A stretch of DNA of 64,000 nucleotides, taken from assembly GCA_022432975.1 (NCBI GenBank), contig CM039505.1, positions 19,909,338-19,973,337 on the forward strand, written 5' to 3'. Below the pieces are notes generated by a model that was given only the letters and a program-made list of their open reading frames with translations, ran no database searches and was not told where the DNA came from. Positions 1 to 11,766 of the stretch are shown here, piece by piece. A program made the position numbers and the translations under genes. Each line of letters opens with the position of its first letter. Within the stretch, counting starts at the first letter, position 1. This DNA is from Begonia masoniana. Lineage: Eukaryota; Streptophyta; Magnoliopsida; Cucurbitales; Begoniaceae.

Positions 1-513
1 TCCTCCTCATCTTCTTATTCCTCAGATTCTTCTTGCTTACTTGAGAAATTAGTAAAACGTGTAAACATAGAGTTAATGTTTCATATTTTTCCATAGAGAA
101 TAATTCATACTCATGAACTAACATACTCAACTTACTCTCTTTTACTTGATTAGTTCCTTCATGAGTTATATCAAGTAATCTCCATATCTCGTATGCACTA
201 TCACAACCTTGTACCCTATTGAATTCATCTCTATTTAAGACATAATACAGAGTGTTTATAGCTTTAGTATTTAAACTTAAGTTTCTCTTATCCGAGTCAG
301 TTAGTTCATAAGCCAATTTTGGGATACTAACTTCATTTTCAGTTTTCATAGCTTTAAATGGACCATTTTCTATAATGTTCCATATGTCATAATCCATAAC
401 CTGAATAAAAATTCTCATCATAGACTTCAATATACATAATCATTTCCATCAAAAAATGGAGGCCTAGAGATAGATTGTCCTTCTACATGTGCAGTATTTG
501 TGTTGAATGCCAT
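1..513 (-). pseudogene. Ty1/copia gag remnant (UBN2-type), truncated by window edge
   Basis: Read on the minus strand from the ATG at 513-511, the translation matches the amino-terminal part of plant copia Gag polyproteins (UBN2 family). It has the pattern RPPFFDGNDY, then IQVMDYDIWNIIENG, then NTKAINTLYYVLNRDEFNRV, then ITHEGTNQVKESK. Gag packages element RNA into cytoplasmic particles. A one-base loss near position 450 turns the expected tryptophan context into a stop and shifts the frame, so it is broken. The primer-binding site and LTR lie immediately upstream on the same strand (565-576 and from 580), which fixes the orientation. The rest of the element lies beyond the left edge. Confidence 0.8.
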
Positions 514-564
514 TTTTAGATATATCATTATACTTTTAATCACAATTAGACAAATATTAACTTC

Positions 565-576
565 GCTCTGATACCA
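565..576 (-). other. Primer-binding site of the copia element (initiator Met tRNA type)
   Basis: The minus strand reads TGGTATCAGAGC, the classic plant retrotransposon primer-binding site complementary to the 3' end of initiator methionine tRNA. It sits three bases from the end of the LTR that starts at 580. Confidence 0.85.
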
Positions 577-579
577 ATT

Positions 580-1693
580 GTAGGACCGTTATTGTCTAAT
601 AGGGGGTGAATTAGATTTTTCTCACATAATTTAGTTTACTTAACACAATATAAGTTACTTTTAGTTATTGTTTACTGATTCAAAATAAACAGAGAAGAGA
701 GAGAAAAATAACACTATGATTTTTACGTGGTTCGGCTAACTTTGCTTACGTCCACGCTTCAAGGATTCCTCCTTTGAAGATTCACTACTTCTCTTCCACG
801 ATAAAACTTGATTGGACTTTACGGGCACCAATCAACTGCTTTTTACACTTCGATTGAACTTCACAAGCATCAATCACTGCCTTTACACTTCAATTGATCT
901 TCACGGGTGTCAATCGCTACCTTTACACTTTTTACAAGATGGAAATATTGAACACAAAGATTACACTCTCTCAAGACAAAATCTCAAGTTCTAGGGCAGA
1001 GTAGATGTAAACAAGGATTATTGCGTGAGCTCGTAGGAGTTCAGAGAAACTGTTCAAAAGATTGACCAAAAAGTTCTTCTCCCGAGCTTCATTCTTCTTT
1101 TTATACTCTTGTCTGTAATCCGCGTCTCATTCAAAAATATGATCGTTGGAGAGCATCCGTACGCAGAAAAATAGCCGTTAAGATCTGAAGTCGCTATCAC
1201 TCACGGTCTTTAATTCGGCGTTGTTAAGACTTTGGACGTTCCCTCTTTGGACGACTGAGTTTGGACAAATGCACCGCATCAATTCGTTGTTCTATTTTTG
1301 AACACATGCTCGTACATTTTGGATGCTTGCTCGTCGGATGAATACTTTGGACTATTGCTACTTGGACGAGTACTTTGGATGACTGTGTCTGTCTTTACTT
1401 TGGATGACTGCATCTGTCTTGACTTTAGACGACTGCGTCTGTCTTGTAAGTTTGGACGATTACCTTGGACGACTGCGTCTGTCTTATAAGTTTGGACAAT
1501 TACTTTGGACGACTGTGTCTGTCTTGACTTTGGACGACTGCGTCTGTCTTATAAGTTTGGACGATTGCATCTGACTTATAACTTCAGACGATTGCGTCTG
1601 ACGAGTACGCTGTTCTAAGTTTGGACGAATGCGTCTGTCTTTCAATGTCGACGAAAGACTTCGGACTACTAACACTTAACCAAAAACATCACA
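580..1693 (-). repeat. Copia LTR (5' LTR of the left-edge element), far end approximate
   Basis: The LTR begins on the plus strand with TGTAGGACC next to the primer-binding site. Its other end is not fixed because the partner LTR is outside the window; an ACA near 1693 is a plausible end. It holds an imperfect tandem array at 1240-1660. Confidence 0.6.
1365..1660. repeat. Tandem array of about 20-bp units inside copia LTR
   Basis: Imperfect repeats of the type TTGGACGACTGCGTCTGTC, spaced irregularly, occur at least ten times. Weaker copies begin around 1240. Short ORFs across the array on both strands are by-products of the repeat. Confidence 0.8.
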
Positions 1694-1859
1694 AACATAA
1701 TACCCTTTTCAAAGGACATTTCCAGATAAATGCAATAAACACAATAATCCAATTATTCAGTTCATGTATTTCATATTAATCATAATCAGTTCATATATTT
1801 ATATTAATCATAATCATCAAAAATATATTTAAACTTAAACTCTATTTAAGTAAACATCT

Positions 1860-2132
1860 CGTACATATCAGACTGAGCCTTCATCAGACTCGCAGTGGTT
1901 TTCTCCTTCGCCATGTTGTGAGCAACACTTTTGGCTAGCGTCAATCAGATGACTCCCAAAACCTGTCTATCAAAGAGATTCCATTCACTGTCTTCCATCT
2001 TTTTGAGTTTCGCACTCAAAGGAAGATGAAGTTTCTTTTCGTACAAGTAGTCCTCAATTTACATTCTCCAGAACGCAAAATCTGTCCTATCAAATTTTCA
2101 ATACCATGTCATGTACTATTGTCGCATGCCAT
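1860..2132 (-). pseudogene. Second Ty1/copia gag remnant
   Basis: Minus-strand translation gives a copia Gag amino-terminal segment with FDRTDFAFWRM, IEDYLYEKKLHLPLS, EDSEWNLFDRQVLGVI and LAKSVAHNMAKEKTTASLMK in order. Two nonsense codons interrupt it: TAA after FWRM and TGA after QVLGVI. The second is consistent with a C-to-T change. It is truncated after about 90 codons near position 1860, where unrelated AT-rich sequence begins. The matching LTR and primer-binding site lie upstream at 2867-3180. Confidence 0.75.
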
Positions 2133-2866
2133 CGTTATCAAAAACTCTCCTTTTAAAAATCAGAATAAATCATTCAAATTATTTTGAAACAATTAAAATC
2201 ACCCATCAATAATTTTCAATCAATTAATCGGCCCAAATTAATTTCAGAATTTTCAATCCAAAATCCCAAAATCAATAAAAAAAATATTCCAAAATCAAAT
2301 GTTGCAACTCCTCTTTCCTTCGCTGGTGAAGACGATGAACAGAGAAACTTTTCTTCTTTGTTCTTCGCAGTTTCGATGAAGGTCGGCGGACAGTTCTTCA
2401 CGGTCAGCGGCGTCGCGTGGTTTCTGATTTCTCTCCAGCGGCAATGACGGTTCTGCTCGGTGCGTTCTGAACAGGAGAAGAACAACGCCTTTTCTGTTCG
2501 GCCAACATATTCTTCCTGGCGATTGGCGAATTCTGAATAGCGGTGACGGTCAGCGACGGCGCGGTCTGGTGAGCGCAGTGATGGTAGAACGGCAGCGTCT
2601 ATCCAACGGTGTCGGTGGTCGGCAGACACTTTCTGTCGGACGGCAATGGCAGCGACGATGTTTCTTCGCTGTTCTTCGCTTCCCGTGGGCTGCGGCTCAA
2701 GCAAAACAGAACAAAGCCTCTGTTCTTCTTCATGGTCAAAGAAGAAAAACAGAAAAGCAATTTGCTTTTTTTTTTTAGTTTTCTTTTCCTCCAAAATTGG
2801 AATTTCACAAATTGATCGATACTTTCGAATAATCAAAACCCGATTTTCGAAAACCTTGAACCTGAA
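2133..2866 (-). other. Leader between copia primer-binding site and gag
   Basis: About 730 bp separates the primer-binding site from the gag remnant, longer than usual for copia leaders. It contains several partly repeated GC-rich stretches with TTCTTCGCTG and GGCGGC motifs. ORFs up to 257 codons cross it in different frames but resemble no known family, so I treat it as non-coding leader or captured sequence. Confidence 0.4.
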
Positions 2867-2878
2867 GCTCTGATACCA
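2867..2878 (-). other. Copia primer-binding site
   Basis: The minus strand reads TGGTATCAGAGC, two bases from the LTR that begins at 2881. Confidence 0.8.
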
Positions 2879-2880
2879 GT

Positions 2881-3180
2881 TGTTAGGATTAGACGCCCTA
2901 ATCCACCTGTAACGAACGATTGGGAATATGAAAAAGAAACAACACATAGATTTATAGTGGTTCACTCTTGTTATGAGAGCTACGTCCACTGGCCGCTGAC
3001 AGATTTCACTAAGATAAAAAACGAGTTACAACGGTTTTTATCTCTCACTCTCAAACTTTTTGTATAACACTCGATAACCTAAATACATCTTTATATGCTA
3101 GATGATTTAGAGTTACAGAATAACAGAGTACATAATGACTAAAATACCCTCAAACCTAAATTAGGCTCCATAACTCAACA
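2881..3180 (-). repeat. Compact 300-bp copia LTR
   Basis: The sequence runs from TGTTAGGA to ACTCAACA on the plus strand, with short inverted ends TGTT/AACA, directly beside a primer-binding site. A truncated copy of the same LTR in the opposite orientation lies at 46,249-46,427. Confidence 0.75.
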
Positions 3181-3359
3181 ATCATGACATGGAATTGGAT
3201 GATTCCAAGATTGAGGCCATTAGAGATTGATCGATTCCAAATGGTGTCTTGGAAGTGAGAAGTTTCCCCTGGGTTCTTCTTTCAATCGGAGGTTCATTCC
3301 AAACTTTAGCTCCATTATGGCTCCCATTTCCTAATTGCACCAAAAAGGAGAAAGAATTT

Positions 3360-5034
3360 TAATGGACTCAAGCGTGCCAACAAAGTTTTGAGTCAATCAA
3401 GAACAAACTTATGCTCTCATCCTTATGCTTCCCGATTTCAACAAGGTCTTTGAGGTGGATTGTGATGCATTGGCCTTGTGAATTAGTGTTATACTCATGC
3501 AAGAGGGTAAGCTAGCACTAATCGCTCACTGAGGGAGAAGCTCAATGGGGCTGCCTTGAATTATTCAACTTATGACAAAGAGTTTCTTGCTGTCATTAGA
3601 GCTTTTGAGGTGTGGCAACACTACTTACGCCTCAAGGAGTTCATCACATAAACCATTAAACCCTCATACATATTAAGAGTCAAGAACAGTTGAACATGCA
3701 AAATGAGTGAAATTTCTTGAGCGCTATCCATACATGATCAAATACAAGAAGGGATAAACTAATATAATGATCAATGCACTATCTCGTAGGTATACTCTTT
3801 TAACCGAATTGAACACTAAACTTTTTTGTTTTGAATGGATCAAAGGATCCTATGAAGTTGACAAAGATTTCGGCTATTGGTACAACTTATGCACCAAGAA
3901 AATCGAGTGTGACTATTACATCATGGAGGGATATCTGTACAAGGGAGAGAGGCTTTGCATACCCAATTGTGGACTTCGAGAAAATTTGGTGAAAGAGACT
4001 CATGGTGGCAAGCTGGCAAGCCACTTTAGAAAGAAGAAAACATATGAAGTCGTCAAAGAACTATTCTTTTGGCCCATCAACTTAAGGAATGTACACAAGG
4101 TGGTAGAGAGATGCATCATATGCAAGAAAGCAATGATCCGAGTACTTTCTCAAGGACTTTACTTATCATTGTCAATTCCAAGTCATCCTTGTGTTGAGGT
4201 TAGTATGAATTTTGTATTGGGACTTCCCCTTACAATTAGATCAAATAATTCTATTATGGTTGTTGTGGATAGATTTTTAAAGATTGGACACTTTATTTCT
4301 TATTAAAAAATGAATTACTCTAACCATATAGTAGATTTGTTTTTCAAGGAAGTTGTGTGTATGCATGGAGTGCCTTGATCTATAGTTTCGAATGGAGACG
4401 CTAAGTATTTGAGTTCTTTTTGGAAGACCATTTGGAGGAAGTTGGAAACCAAGCTTCTATTTATCACTTTTTTCCATCCTCAAATTGATGTACAAACCGA
4501 GGTGATGAACATCACCATGGGTGCATTGTTGAGGAGCACAATAGGAAAGAGACTGATCGATTGGGACTTGCAACTCCCCCTATATTGAATTTGCTTAGAA
4601 CCAAAGTGTTTACAATACTACTCAAAAGATTTCCTTCGAGGTAGTATATGGTTTCAATCCTCTCACTTACCTCATTCCTTTACCACATCATGGTGTTATT
4701 AATGCGATGGAGCAAGTAAAGTAGAGCAAGTGAATTCTTTTCATGAAATAGTAAGGAAGACTACTAAAAAAATTGAAGCTTATGCAAGGGTTGCATATTG
4801 AGGTCGAAAGGAGGTTGTATTTAAGGAAGGAGATTTGGTTTGGGTACAATTAAGAAAGAAGAGATTTCCAAAGCAAAATAAATCTAAACTCATGCCTAGA
4901 ATTAATGGTCCTTTCAAAGTCTTGGAGATGATAACAAAAATGCTTACAAGCTTGAAATTTCGGGAGAGTGTAGAGTTTCGGCCATTTTTCAATGTGCATG
5001 ACTTATCTCCATACTTAGAGAGGATGATGTGCTA
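3360..5034 (+). pseudogene. Decayed Ty3/gypsy pol (RT end, RNase H, integrase)
   Basis: Pieces of a plant Ty3 polyprotein follow each other on the plus strand. The RNase H start (DFNKVFEVDCDA, then VILMQEGKL) is at about 3,400-3,520. [18 protein letters not shown] lies at about 3,575. An integrase zinc-binding and core region with ETHGGKLASHFR, CIICKKA, MNFVLGLP and VVVDRF is open for 179 codons at 3,767-4,306. A carboxy-terminal piece with GDLVWVQLRKKRFP, then FNVHDLSPYL, ends near 5,034. Frameshifts and stops separate the pieces. The ending resembles CRM/Reina-type chromoviruses, but the clade is uncertain. Confidence 0.8.
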
Positions 5035-5910
5035 AAGAGACCTCTTACAAGATCTTGAGCCAAGAGACTCACTAACTTGTTATTTATTTCGCAGGCACTT
5101 CAGTCTTTAATAGCTTGGAGAAAGATCCAAATGCAAGGGATAAATAGAAGTCAATGCATATAATTTGTTGGTTAGATAACTCAGCATTTGAGTCCTCAAT
5201 GCCTGCCACTCAAGCATACCCTCGTAGAGGTAGTGAAGTCCTAGCCGAGACTTGAAGCAAAAGTGGAGTGCCATGTGTATTTTCAATCCTTAAAATATTA
5301 TTTAAAATGTAGTTTGATGTAATAGAAGCTAGTAAAGATACTTTTGAAGATTAGAAAGTCAAATTACTCAAAATGGGTAGACTTAGGTGCTCGGCTTTTT
5401 CACCCTAGTCGAGTACTATTTTCCATTTTGTTTTTGAATCACGTGATGCTACTTTTTATGGTTGTAACCCAAATTTCTTAGAGGGGTATTTAAACCATCC
5501 TTAAAAGCTGCCCTTAGCAGCAAACATTGAATATATTGAAGTCATTTTCGAAAACCTTGAGCTCTCAAACCTCAAGTGGTTGCGCCTCCTTGGTGAGTCA
5601 GCCTCATTGGAGGTAGGTTGACAGAATTGTGTGTTTTGGAAGTTTCCCTTTTCTTGGCTAAAAATAGTTATGAGCCTAGAGCATTTTTATGCATTCACTT
5701 CCTTTTGCATCTTTAAAAAACATCAGTTATAGTCTACCATCGATTTTTGTTAGTTTTCTTGTTTGGACTTTTGTTTATCGGATTTGGATTTTGAGCTTGA
5801 AACTCAAAATCTTTGGCTCTTTGTGTTATTTTGGTCGATCTTTGGTTTGGATAGAGTGTTATATTGATTGGTGGTAACAAATTGATGGAAAAGTGAGTTT
5901 TTGCAATGTC
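5035..5910. other. Non-coding; probable tail and LTR remnant of the decayed Ty3 element
   Basis: No gene is visible. The stretch follows the pol remnant directly and carries AT-rich sequence without clear ends. Its assignment to the element rests only on position. Confidence 0.3.
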
Positions 5911-5957
5911 TGTAACGACTCCTGGGGCGCCCTCACAACACGTCTTCCCCCGATTTT

Positions 5958-6142
5958 AACCTCGACCACGTGGCACTCTCTCAGAGCACGTCACCCCACG
6001 TGGCCAGGTGGCACCGTTTGTCACGATATTCTCCTCCTAGAAAGGTAGTTTTTACCTTCTCCAACACTCGAACTCAGGACCCCAAGTGCTATCTGGCCAC
6101 GTGGGATGACGTGCTCTGAGAGAGTGCCACGTGGTCAAGGTT
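5958..6142. repeat. Inverted repeat with 50-bp arms rich in CACGTG
   Basis: Arm 5958-6007 and arm 6093-6142 are reverse complements with two mismatches in 50 bp, separated by an 85-bp spacer. Each arm contains two CCACGTGG palindromes (G-box core) and a GACGTG/CACGTC site. Transcribed RNA would fold into a strong hairpin. Confidence 0.9.
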
Positions 6143-6441
6143 GTCCATCCCTAAAACGTCGTCTTTGGACATTCACAATTTGAGGCTAGCTTTTTGCAAA
6201 GTGTAGATCAAGGGGTTTGCGACTATAGTCAAAGCTTCTGCCTCGGGCGTTTTTGAATGTAGTCTATGCATTTGTTGTGGGTGTATGTGTCTGTGGATGT
6301 AGTTTAAGTGTCTACTTCGGTGGTCCACTTTACGCGATTGGATGACCGCCCACTAAATTTATGGAAATTGTGTCGCCTCACCAATAGTTGTCTTTTAGCT
6401 TAGGTTCCTAGCCCAATTTAGGATCCATTTATTGCTTTAGT
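6076..6441. repeat. 360-bp direct repeat, copy 1
   Basis: This segment, from AGGACCCCAAGTGC to about TAGGATCCATT, recurs almost unchanged at 6640-7000 with only a few substitutions. It includes the right arm of the CACGTG inverted repeat. Confidence 0.9.
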
Positions 6442-6639
6442 ATTCTGATTGAGAGTTCACGTCAGTATTGGTTTAAGTTCTGACAATGTTTCTATTTTTG
6501 ATGTCTGTTTCTAATATTGTGACTTAGTTGGTTGATAAGACTATTTTAGTATTCGAGTTAGGGTTTTTACTGTACTTTATTACTGTAGCGACCCTTAATA
6601 CTATTCTTAATTTCCCGTATTTATTTATTTATTTAGTAT

Positions 6640-7000
6640 AGGACCCCAAGTGCTATCTGGCCACGTGGGATGACGTGCTCTGAGAGAGTGCCACGTGGTC
6701 AAGGTTGTCCATCCCTAAAACGTCGTCTTTGGACATTCACAATTTGAGGCTAGCTTTTTGCAAAGTGTAGATCAAGGGGTTTGCGACTATAGTCAGAGCT
6801 TCTGCCTCGGGTGTTTGTGAATGTAGTCTATGCATTTGTTGTGGGTGTATGTGTCTGTGGATGTAATTTAAGTGTCTACTTCGGTGGTCCACTTTACGCG
6901 ATTGGATGACCGCCCACTAAATTTATGGAAATTGTGTCGCCTCACCAATAGTTGTCTTTTAGCTTAGGTTCCTAGCCCAATTTAGGATCCATTATTGCTT
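6640..7000. repeat. 360-bp direct repeat, copy 2, inserted inside the family C solo LTR
   Basis: Compared with the family C LTR at 21,750, this block interrupts the LTR about 56 bp from its plus-strand start, within a run of TATTT repeats. It is therefore a local duplicate placed into the LTR after the LTR arrived. Confidence 0.8.
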
Positions 7001-7186
7001 ATTTATTATTATTATTATTTTTTTTTACTAAATAAACATTTAAAACTAGTTATATTTGTTTGTTATACTCGGGTAAACTTCGTGACGTTAAGTGAACTTC
7101 AAATAGATAAAGTCGTTGGAAGTTGGAAACCATTTAAATCGTTTAAGGAAAACACAAGAAATAATTAAATTACCGTTCATCCACCG

Positions 7187-7590
7187 ATCACTAGTTCATT
7201 CTATCCCTCATTCACCGATCACTGTTCATCATATTCCTCATCCACCGATCACTGTTCATTCTATCCCTCATCCACCGATCACTGTTCATTCTATCCCTCA
7301 TCCATCGATCACTGTTCATCCTATTCCTCATCCACCGATCACTGTTCATTCTATTCCTCATCCACCGATCACTGTTCATTCTATCCCTCATCCACCGATC
7401 ACTGTTCATCTAATTCCTCATCCACCGATCACTGTTCATTCTAATTCCTCATCCACCGATCACTGTTCATTCTATCCCTCATCCACCGATCACTGTTCAT
7501 TCTATTCCTCATCCACCGATCACTGTTCTTTCTATCCCTCATCCACCGATCACTGTTTATTCTATCCCTCATTCACCGATCACTGTTCAT
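7187..7590. repeat. 30-bp tandem array in family C LTR, about 13 units
   Basis: The unit on the plus strand contains CATCCACCGATCACTGTTCA followed by TTCTATCCCT, repeated about 13 times with small changes. Because 30 is a multiple of three, one frame stays open on each strand. These ORFs are artefacts. In the LTR sense strand the unit contains GTGATCGGTGGATG. Confidence 0.95.
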
Positions 7591-7978
7591 CCTAATAAAA
7601 TTTCAGTGTGAAACGAACTGCGTGAATTCGTTTAAAAACTAAACAACTTCCCCTGTTTAAAAGTCACCAAGCAGTTCCATGAAATCCAAATAAAACTTTA
7701 ACAAAACGTTTTATAAAAACAGTTTATCAAAACGTTCAAAACATCAATACATTTATCTATCAATTATCCAGATCCAAACAACCTAAAATGTGTCTAACTG
7801 TACAATTAACCTCTCTAATCCACCGTTAACCCAAAATATCCCAAAATTCCTCAAAACACATACATCCCCACGGGTCAAAATACGCCTCGACTGCGCCAAC
7901 ACACTCCCGCGACCATCCTCCGTCAACTGCATCACTCCTCAGGTGGAGGGATCTCATCCTCACCTATGTCGAAGTCAC

Positions 7979-8567
7979 CTACACCATACAGACACCTATG
8001 AGATAAAAATCTCAGCAAGCTCTCGTAAATGTAAATGCATGCTGTGCATATGAGTTCATAAATCATGCAGCATTTTCTTTATCTTTACTCTGTGGGTGTC
8101 ACCGAGATCTCTTCCCCCTAGCTGGAGAGAGCACATCCAGCGGTCAGACTACTCTTTCCAGCTAGAGGAGGGGGGTACACGCTTACAACACGTACAGTCG
8201 TGCCTGAGCCCCATCTCGCATGACCTATAACTATATGAGTACATAATAGATGTGGTATTGTGACAAATCCATAGTCGATCTTCACAATAGATCAATAGCC
8301 CCTCTCCAGGCCACATCGCCATTTTCTTTAAAACATCGTGTGGAAATTCATTTTCATGCTCCTTTAAAACACGTGATGTGTGAACAGTTCAATATAAACG
8401 TAAACAAGCAACATGTGTACCATCAAGACTATAAATGCATAAACTATAAAACAAATCAACCTAACTACCCAACCAAAACAATTAAACAAGCACGTCACCA
8501 AAACTCTTTGAGACGACCTCGACGTACGGTGTAGGCCCATCGGCCAGAGAAGATCACGAGAACTTAC
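7979..8567 (-). promoter_or_regulatory. Intron-like structured module in LTR C1
   Basis: In LTR sense (minus strand) a donor-like AGGTAAGT starts near 8567 and CCTACACCGTACG follows at 8535-8523. A hairpin TGAGA/TCTCA (8014-7999) precedes TGTATGGTGTAGG (7990-7978), whose TAG|G could be an acceptor. The CCTACACC and GGTGTAGG segments are complementary. Splicing is inferred, not shown. Confidence 0.45.
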
Positions 8568-9533
8568 CTCGTGTCTGTGGCAGCTCAAGCTCCGTCCACA
8601 AGCGTTGTTCACCTAAGCAATTTCACCAATTGTCGTTAAAACCAGCCTAAACAATTTAATGTCCAAAACTAACAAAATACTTAACTAAGGAATTTTCTAG
8701 AATCTTAACTTAACTAATCGAAGTATTTAAACAATGATTAACGCTCGGTAGTTTAAAACCACAATTAACGAGTTTTCCTAAAAACTCGAAAATCCTCAAA
8801 TTTTAACATTTCTCACAAATCGATCTAACTTCGTCCAATAACGTTCAATACGTCCTTTATATCCTCAAACACGATAACCCAATCAATTACGAACACTAAA
8901 TCGCATTTTTAGCATAAACCCTAACATCCTAACTCCGTGAAAATTGAAATAAACTTTCCTAAAACCTTAGAATCGTACCTAGGATTGGGATTGGGGAAGA
9001 AATCGCGAAGAATCGAGACGATTGGAGAGGAAAACGGAGGTCGGAATATTGAGAAACCGTCGAGGGTAGAGAGAAATCGTGAAGGAGGAAGCTGCTAGCG
9101 TGAAATGGTGAAGGAAGAAGAAGGAGAAGGTTTTTAATTAAGAACTTGACTTGGCAATTTACCGTTTTGCCCTTGCATTGTTTTTATATTAGTTTCGTCA
9201 TTTGTTTCGTTAATTAACTAGCTATTCAGCTTCTCGAAATCTCTTTACTTCGCCAATAACCCCAACTTAATATCTGGGATTTATTAAAACTGTCCGTTCG
9301 CAATTCGGACCTCGTTTACTATTTTTACTAAAACGTCATTCATATTACGAGAAACGTAATTACTCGAAATATGGCGTTACAACTCCGAAAATTCTCGTAA
9401 TTTCCTTAAAATTCTTATTAATCGTTAGGATTCTAATAACATTTTCTTTTCGCAAAACAGACATATTTTGACATATTTACAAAAATGCCACGATATATTA
9501 AAATAATAATAACCCGCAAAGCCGGGTATTACA

Positions 9534-11448
9534 ATTGCATCATGTTTTCAAATCTTATTTTGCCAATAATCACATATAAAATTCGATATGTTTGTCTAAC
9601 AACATGTCCATTTTTATACTATATGTACGTCAATGTTACACGTCTAATTTATACATGCATGCTATTTCAAATGATATATGTGTCTGCAGGACTTCCAATG
9701 ATTAATATTGGGCCCTTTTGTTAACTGAATCTTCAATTGTTTTTTGGCTTGCATTGGGTTGTGTTGGGACCAAACAACCAAAGTAACCAGAGCACCTTCT
9801 GCAACGTGAATGTATTTGTTTGTACATGCAGCGTTGGACTAGGACAGTGATAACATGATCTTGGGTTAGAATCTCTAAACCTAGCCAAGGTGTTTTGTTG
9901 TTCGCTAGATACAGATCATCGACATTCGTTTTATGCTATGCATCATGTGGGCATTTGAGTTTAAAGGTCCGTGAGTGACTTTATTTTCACTATAAATTAT
10001 TTTTTACGCAAAAAGATATAGACTTATTTCATTCATAACTACCTATGTATGTAATAATGTTTTCGATACTTGGTCTCACTGATGGCTCATGTAGCTTGTT
10101 CTAAATTAGTAAAAGATTTTTAATAAATGTAAATTTATGCACTGTATTTTTTCTCATTGACATTGCTTTTAAATAAAAAAGATAAAAGTAGTTTTTTCAT
10201 GCATTTAGTGTGGTATAGGATTTTCTACTGAGTTAGTTGTTCAATTAAAAAAAAAAAAAATTTCCAAGTAAGGATCGTGGAAGATAGGAGTAGTTGTTCG
10301 CTAAGTACTTCCTTTGTCCCTCTTTCCTTCTCATAGAGTGCTTTGTTTCTATCTTGGTGAGAACTCCTTTATTTATCATTTCCCTTGTATTAGTTTGTAT
10401 AAATATTTGAGTATTTAATACTTTATTTTATGCGCAATATTTTTTTAGATTATTTGGTACTTTAAATATTTCGTTGTATAACGAAGCTTAGGCTGGTGAT
10501 TGGGTTCTCTTTAATGATTGGATCGTTTGACCTGATGTTTTTATCTTGTCCTTCCAGATCATGACAGTATATGTTAAAGGATAGAATCAAAAGTACATCA
10601 GAGTAAGAAATTACAACATGAGTAACTTAAAGTCATTACTAATCATCAAAACATGATAAAACCAAGTTTAACCAAAGACTAAGCATAGAAATGTCAAAAA
10701 GAAACATCCAAGTACAAAAGTCAGAAATAGACAATAAAACTATCTCTCGATGTCTAAAGTAGGGTTGGTATATCATTGGATGGAGGGGCACTAGAGTCAG
10801 TTGATGGTTGAGGCTTGAATAATGCGCGACTTTTCGTGCTTTTCCTCACTACGTTAATTTACTTCTAAAAAAGTGGCTTGGTGGTTAGAGACCAGTGGGC
10901 CAACACAGGTTGATCAACATCTGGTCAGTCCAGGCCTCAACATATGCCAATCGGCAGCAAGCCAACCTAGTCTGGCCCGACCCATTGCCGAGGCTGAGTA
11001 GTCATTGATGGAAAAAAAATAGATAACTGGTCATGTGTCTGAAATGGAAATTAGGTTCATTAGTGCCATGAAAATCGCAGCCATGGTATGTGATAGAATA
11101 ATTAGCCTAAATCCAATCCAATCCTGAAACACGAATTTCTCTTGCATCATAAATAAAAATTCCAAGTTCTGCAATAATCTTCACACGAAGGAGTGAATTA
11201 CAATGCTCTATGTATTGCAGAAAAACATGGATCTAACAAAATATTTAAAACCGTGAACAAAATGGGCAAAATTATTGACGGTTTCATTCGCAGAGTTGCA
11301 AGCCTAATTCATAGACCAGGTGCCAATGCAGAGCCACGCCATGCCTATTTCCCAATCCAAGTTGCAGTTTCCTCGTCTACGTCCCTGCTTCTTCTTCGTC
11401 TTGGAATGCAAACATAGAAGAAGAGGGCTCGTTCGTGTTTGCCCAAAC
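9534..11448. other. No gene seen
   Basis: The stretch is AT-rich, with an A-tract near 10,245. I recognise no coding region, RNA gene or element ends here. Confidence 0.4.
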
Positions 11449-11453
11449 ATTTG

Positions 11454-11715
11454 TGATAAGGGTGAATTTGGGTTCGAGAAGAAACAGGTGGGAGAGATAG
11501 AGAGAGAGATAGAGTTAACGAGAGAGAGTAATAAATAGAGATTCAATATTCATTTTTCATTCCCCTCCTACGATGGAAATGAATGATACTTTAAAGAAAC
11601 TAAAAGGAACAATTAATTTCCCACTAAATAACAATTAACTTCCCAATAATTAGTTCCCACTAATCCATAAACGATAATATAGGCTAGGAGTTAGTCTCCA
11701 TTAATGCACGTATCA
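11454..11715 (-). repeat. 3' LTR of the non-autonomous Ty3 element
   Basis: It is homologous to 13,480-13,734 and differs by a small indel near its plus-strand start and scattered substitutions. Confidence 0.9.
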
Positions 11716-11766
11716 TTCCCCACCGCTTAAGAATCCTTGTCCACAAGGATAAAATCAGAATAAGTT

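Larger units (their letters stand above)
6584..9533 (-). mobile_element. Solo LTR, family C (copy 1), Ty3/gypsy type
   Basis: On the minus strand it starts TGTAATACCCGGC and ends CTACA. The flanking five bases are ATTAC on the left and ATTGC on the right, a target-site duplication with one mismatch. The copy at 21,750-26,711 is homologous along its length. It contains the 360-bp block at 6640-7000 and a 30-bp tandem array at 7187-7590. No primer-binding site or coding region adjoins it, so it is a solo LTR left by recombination. The clade cannot be fixed without an internal region. Confidence 0.85.

Noticed and set aside
565..2878. tRNA gene from the TGGTATCAGAGC matches
   Set aside because: These are 12-base primer-binding sites next to LTRs, with no tRNA cloverleaf around them.
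2216..2989. 257-codon minus ORF
   Set aside because: It crosses the copia primer-binding site and LTR border and matches nothing; chance open frame in a leader.
7116..7595. 159-codon plus ORF and 65-codon minus ORF of repeated HSIPHPPITV / MRDRMNSDRW
   Set aside because: They are translations of the 30-bp LTR array; ORFs exist only because 30 is divisible by three.
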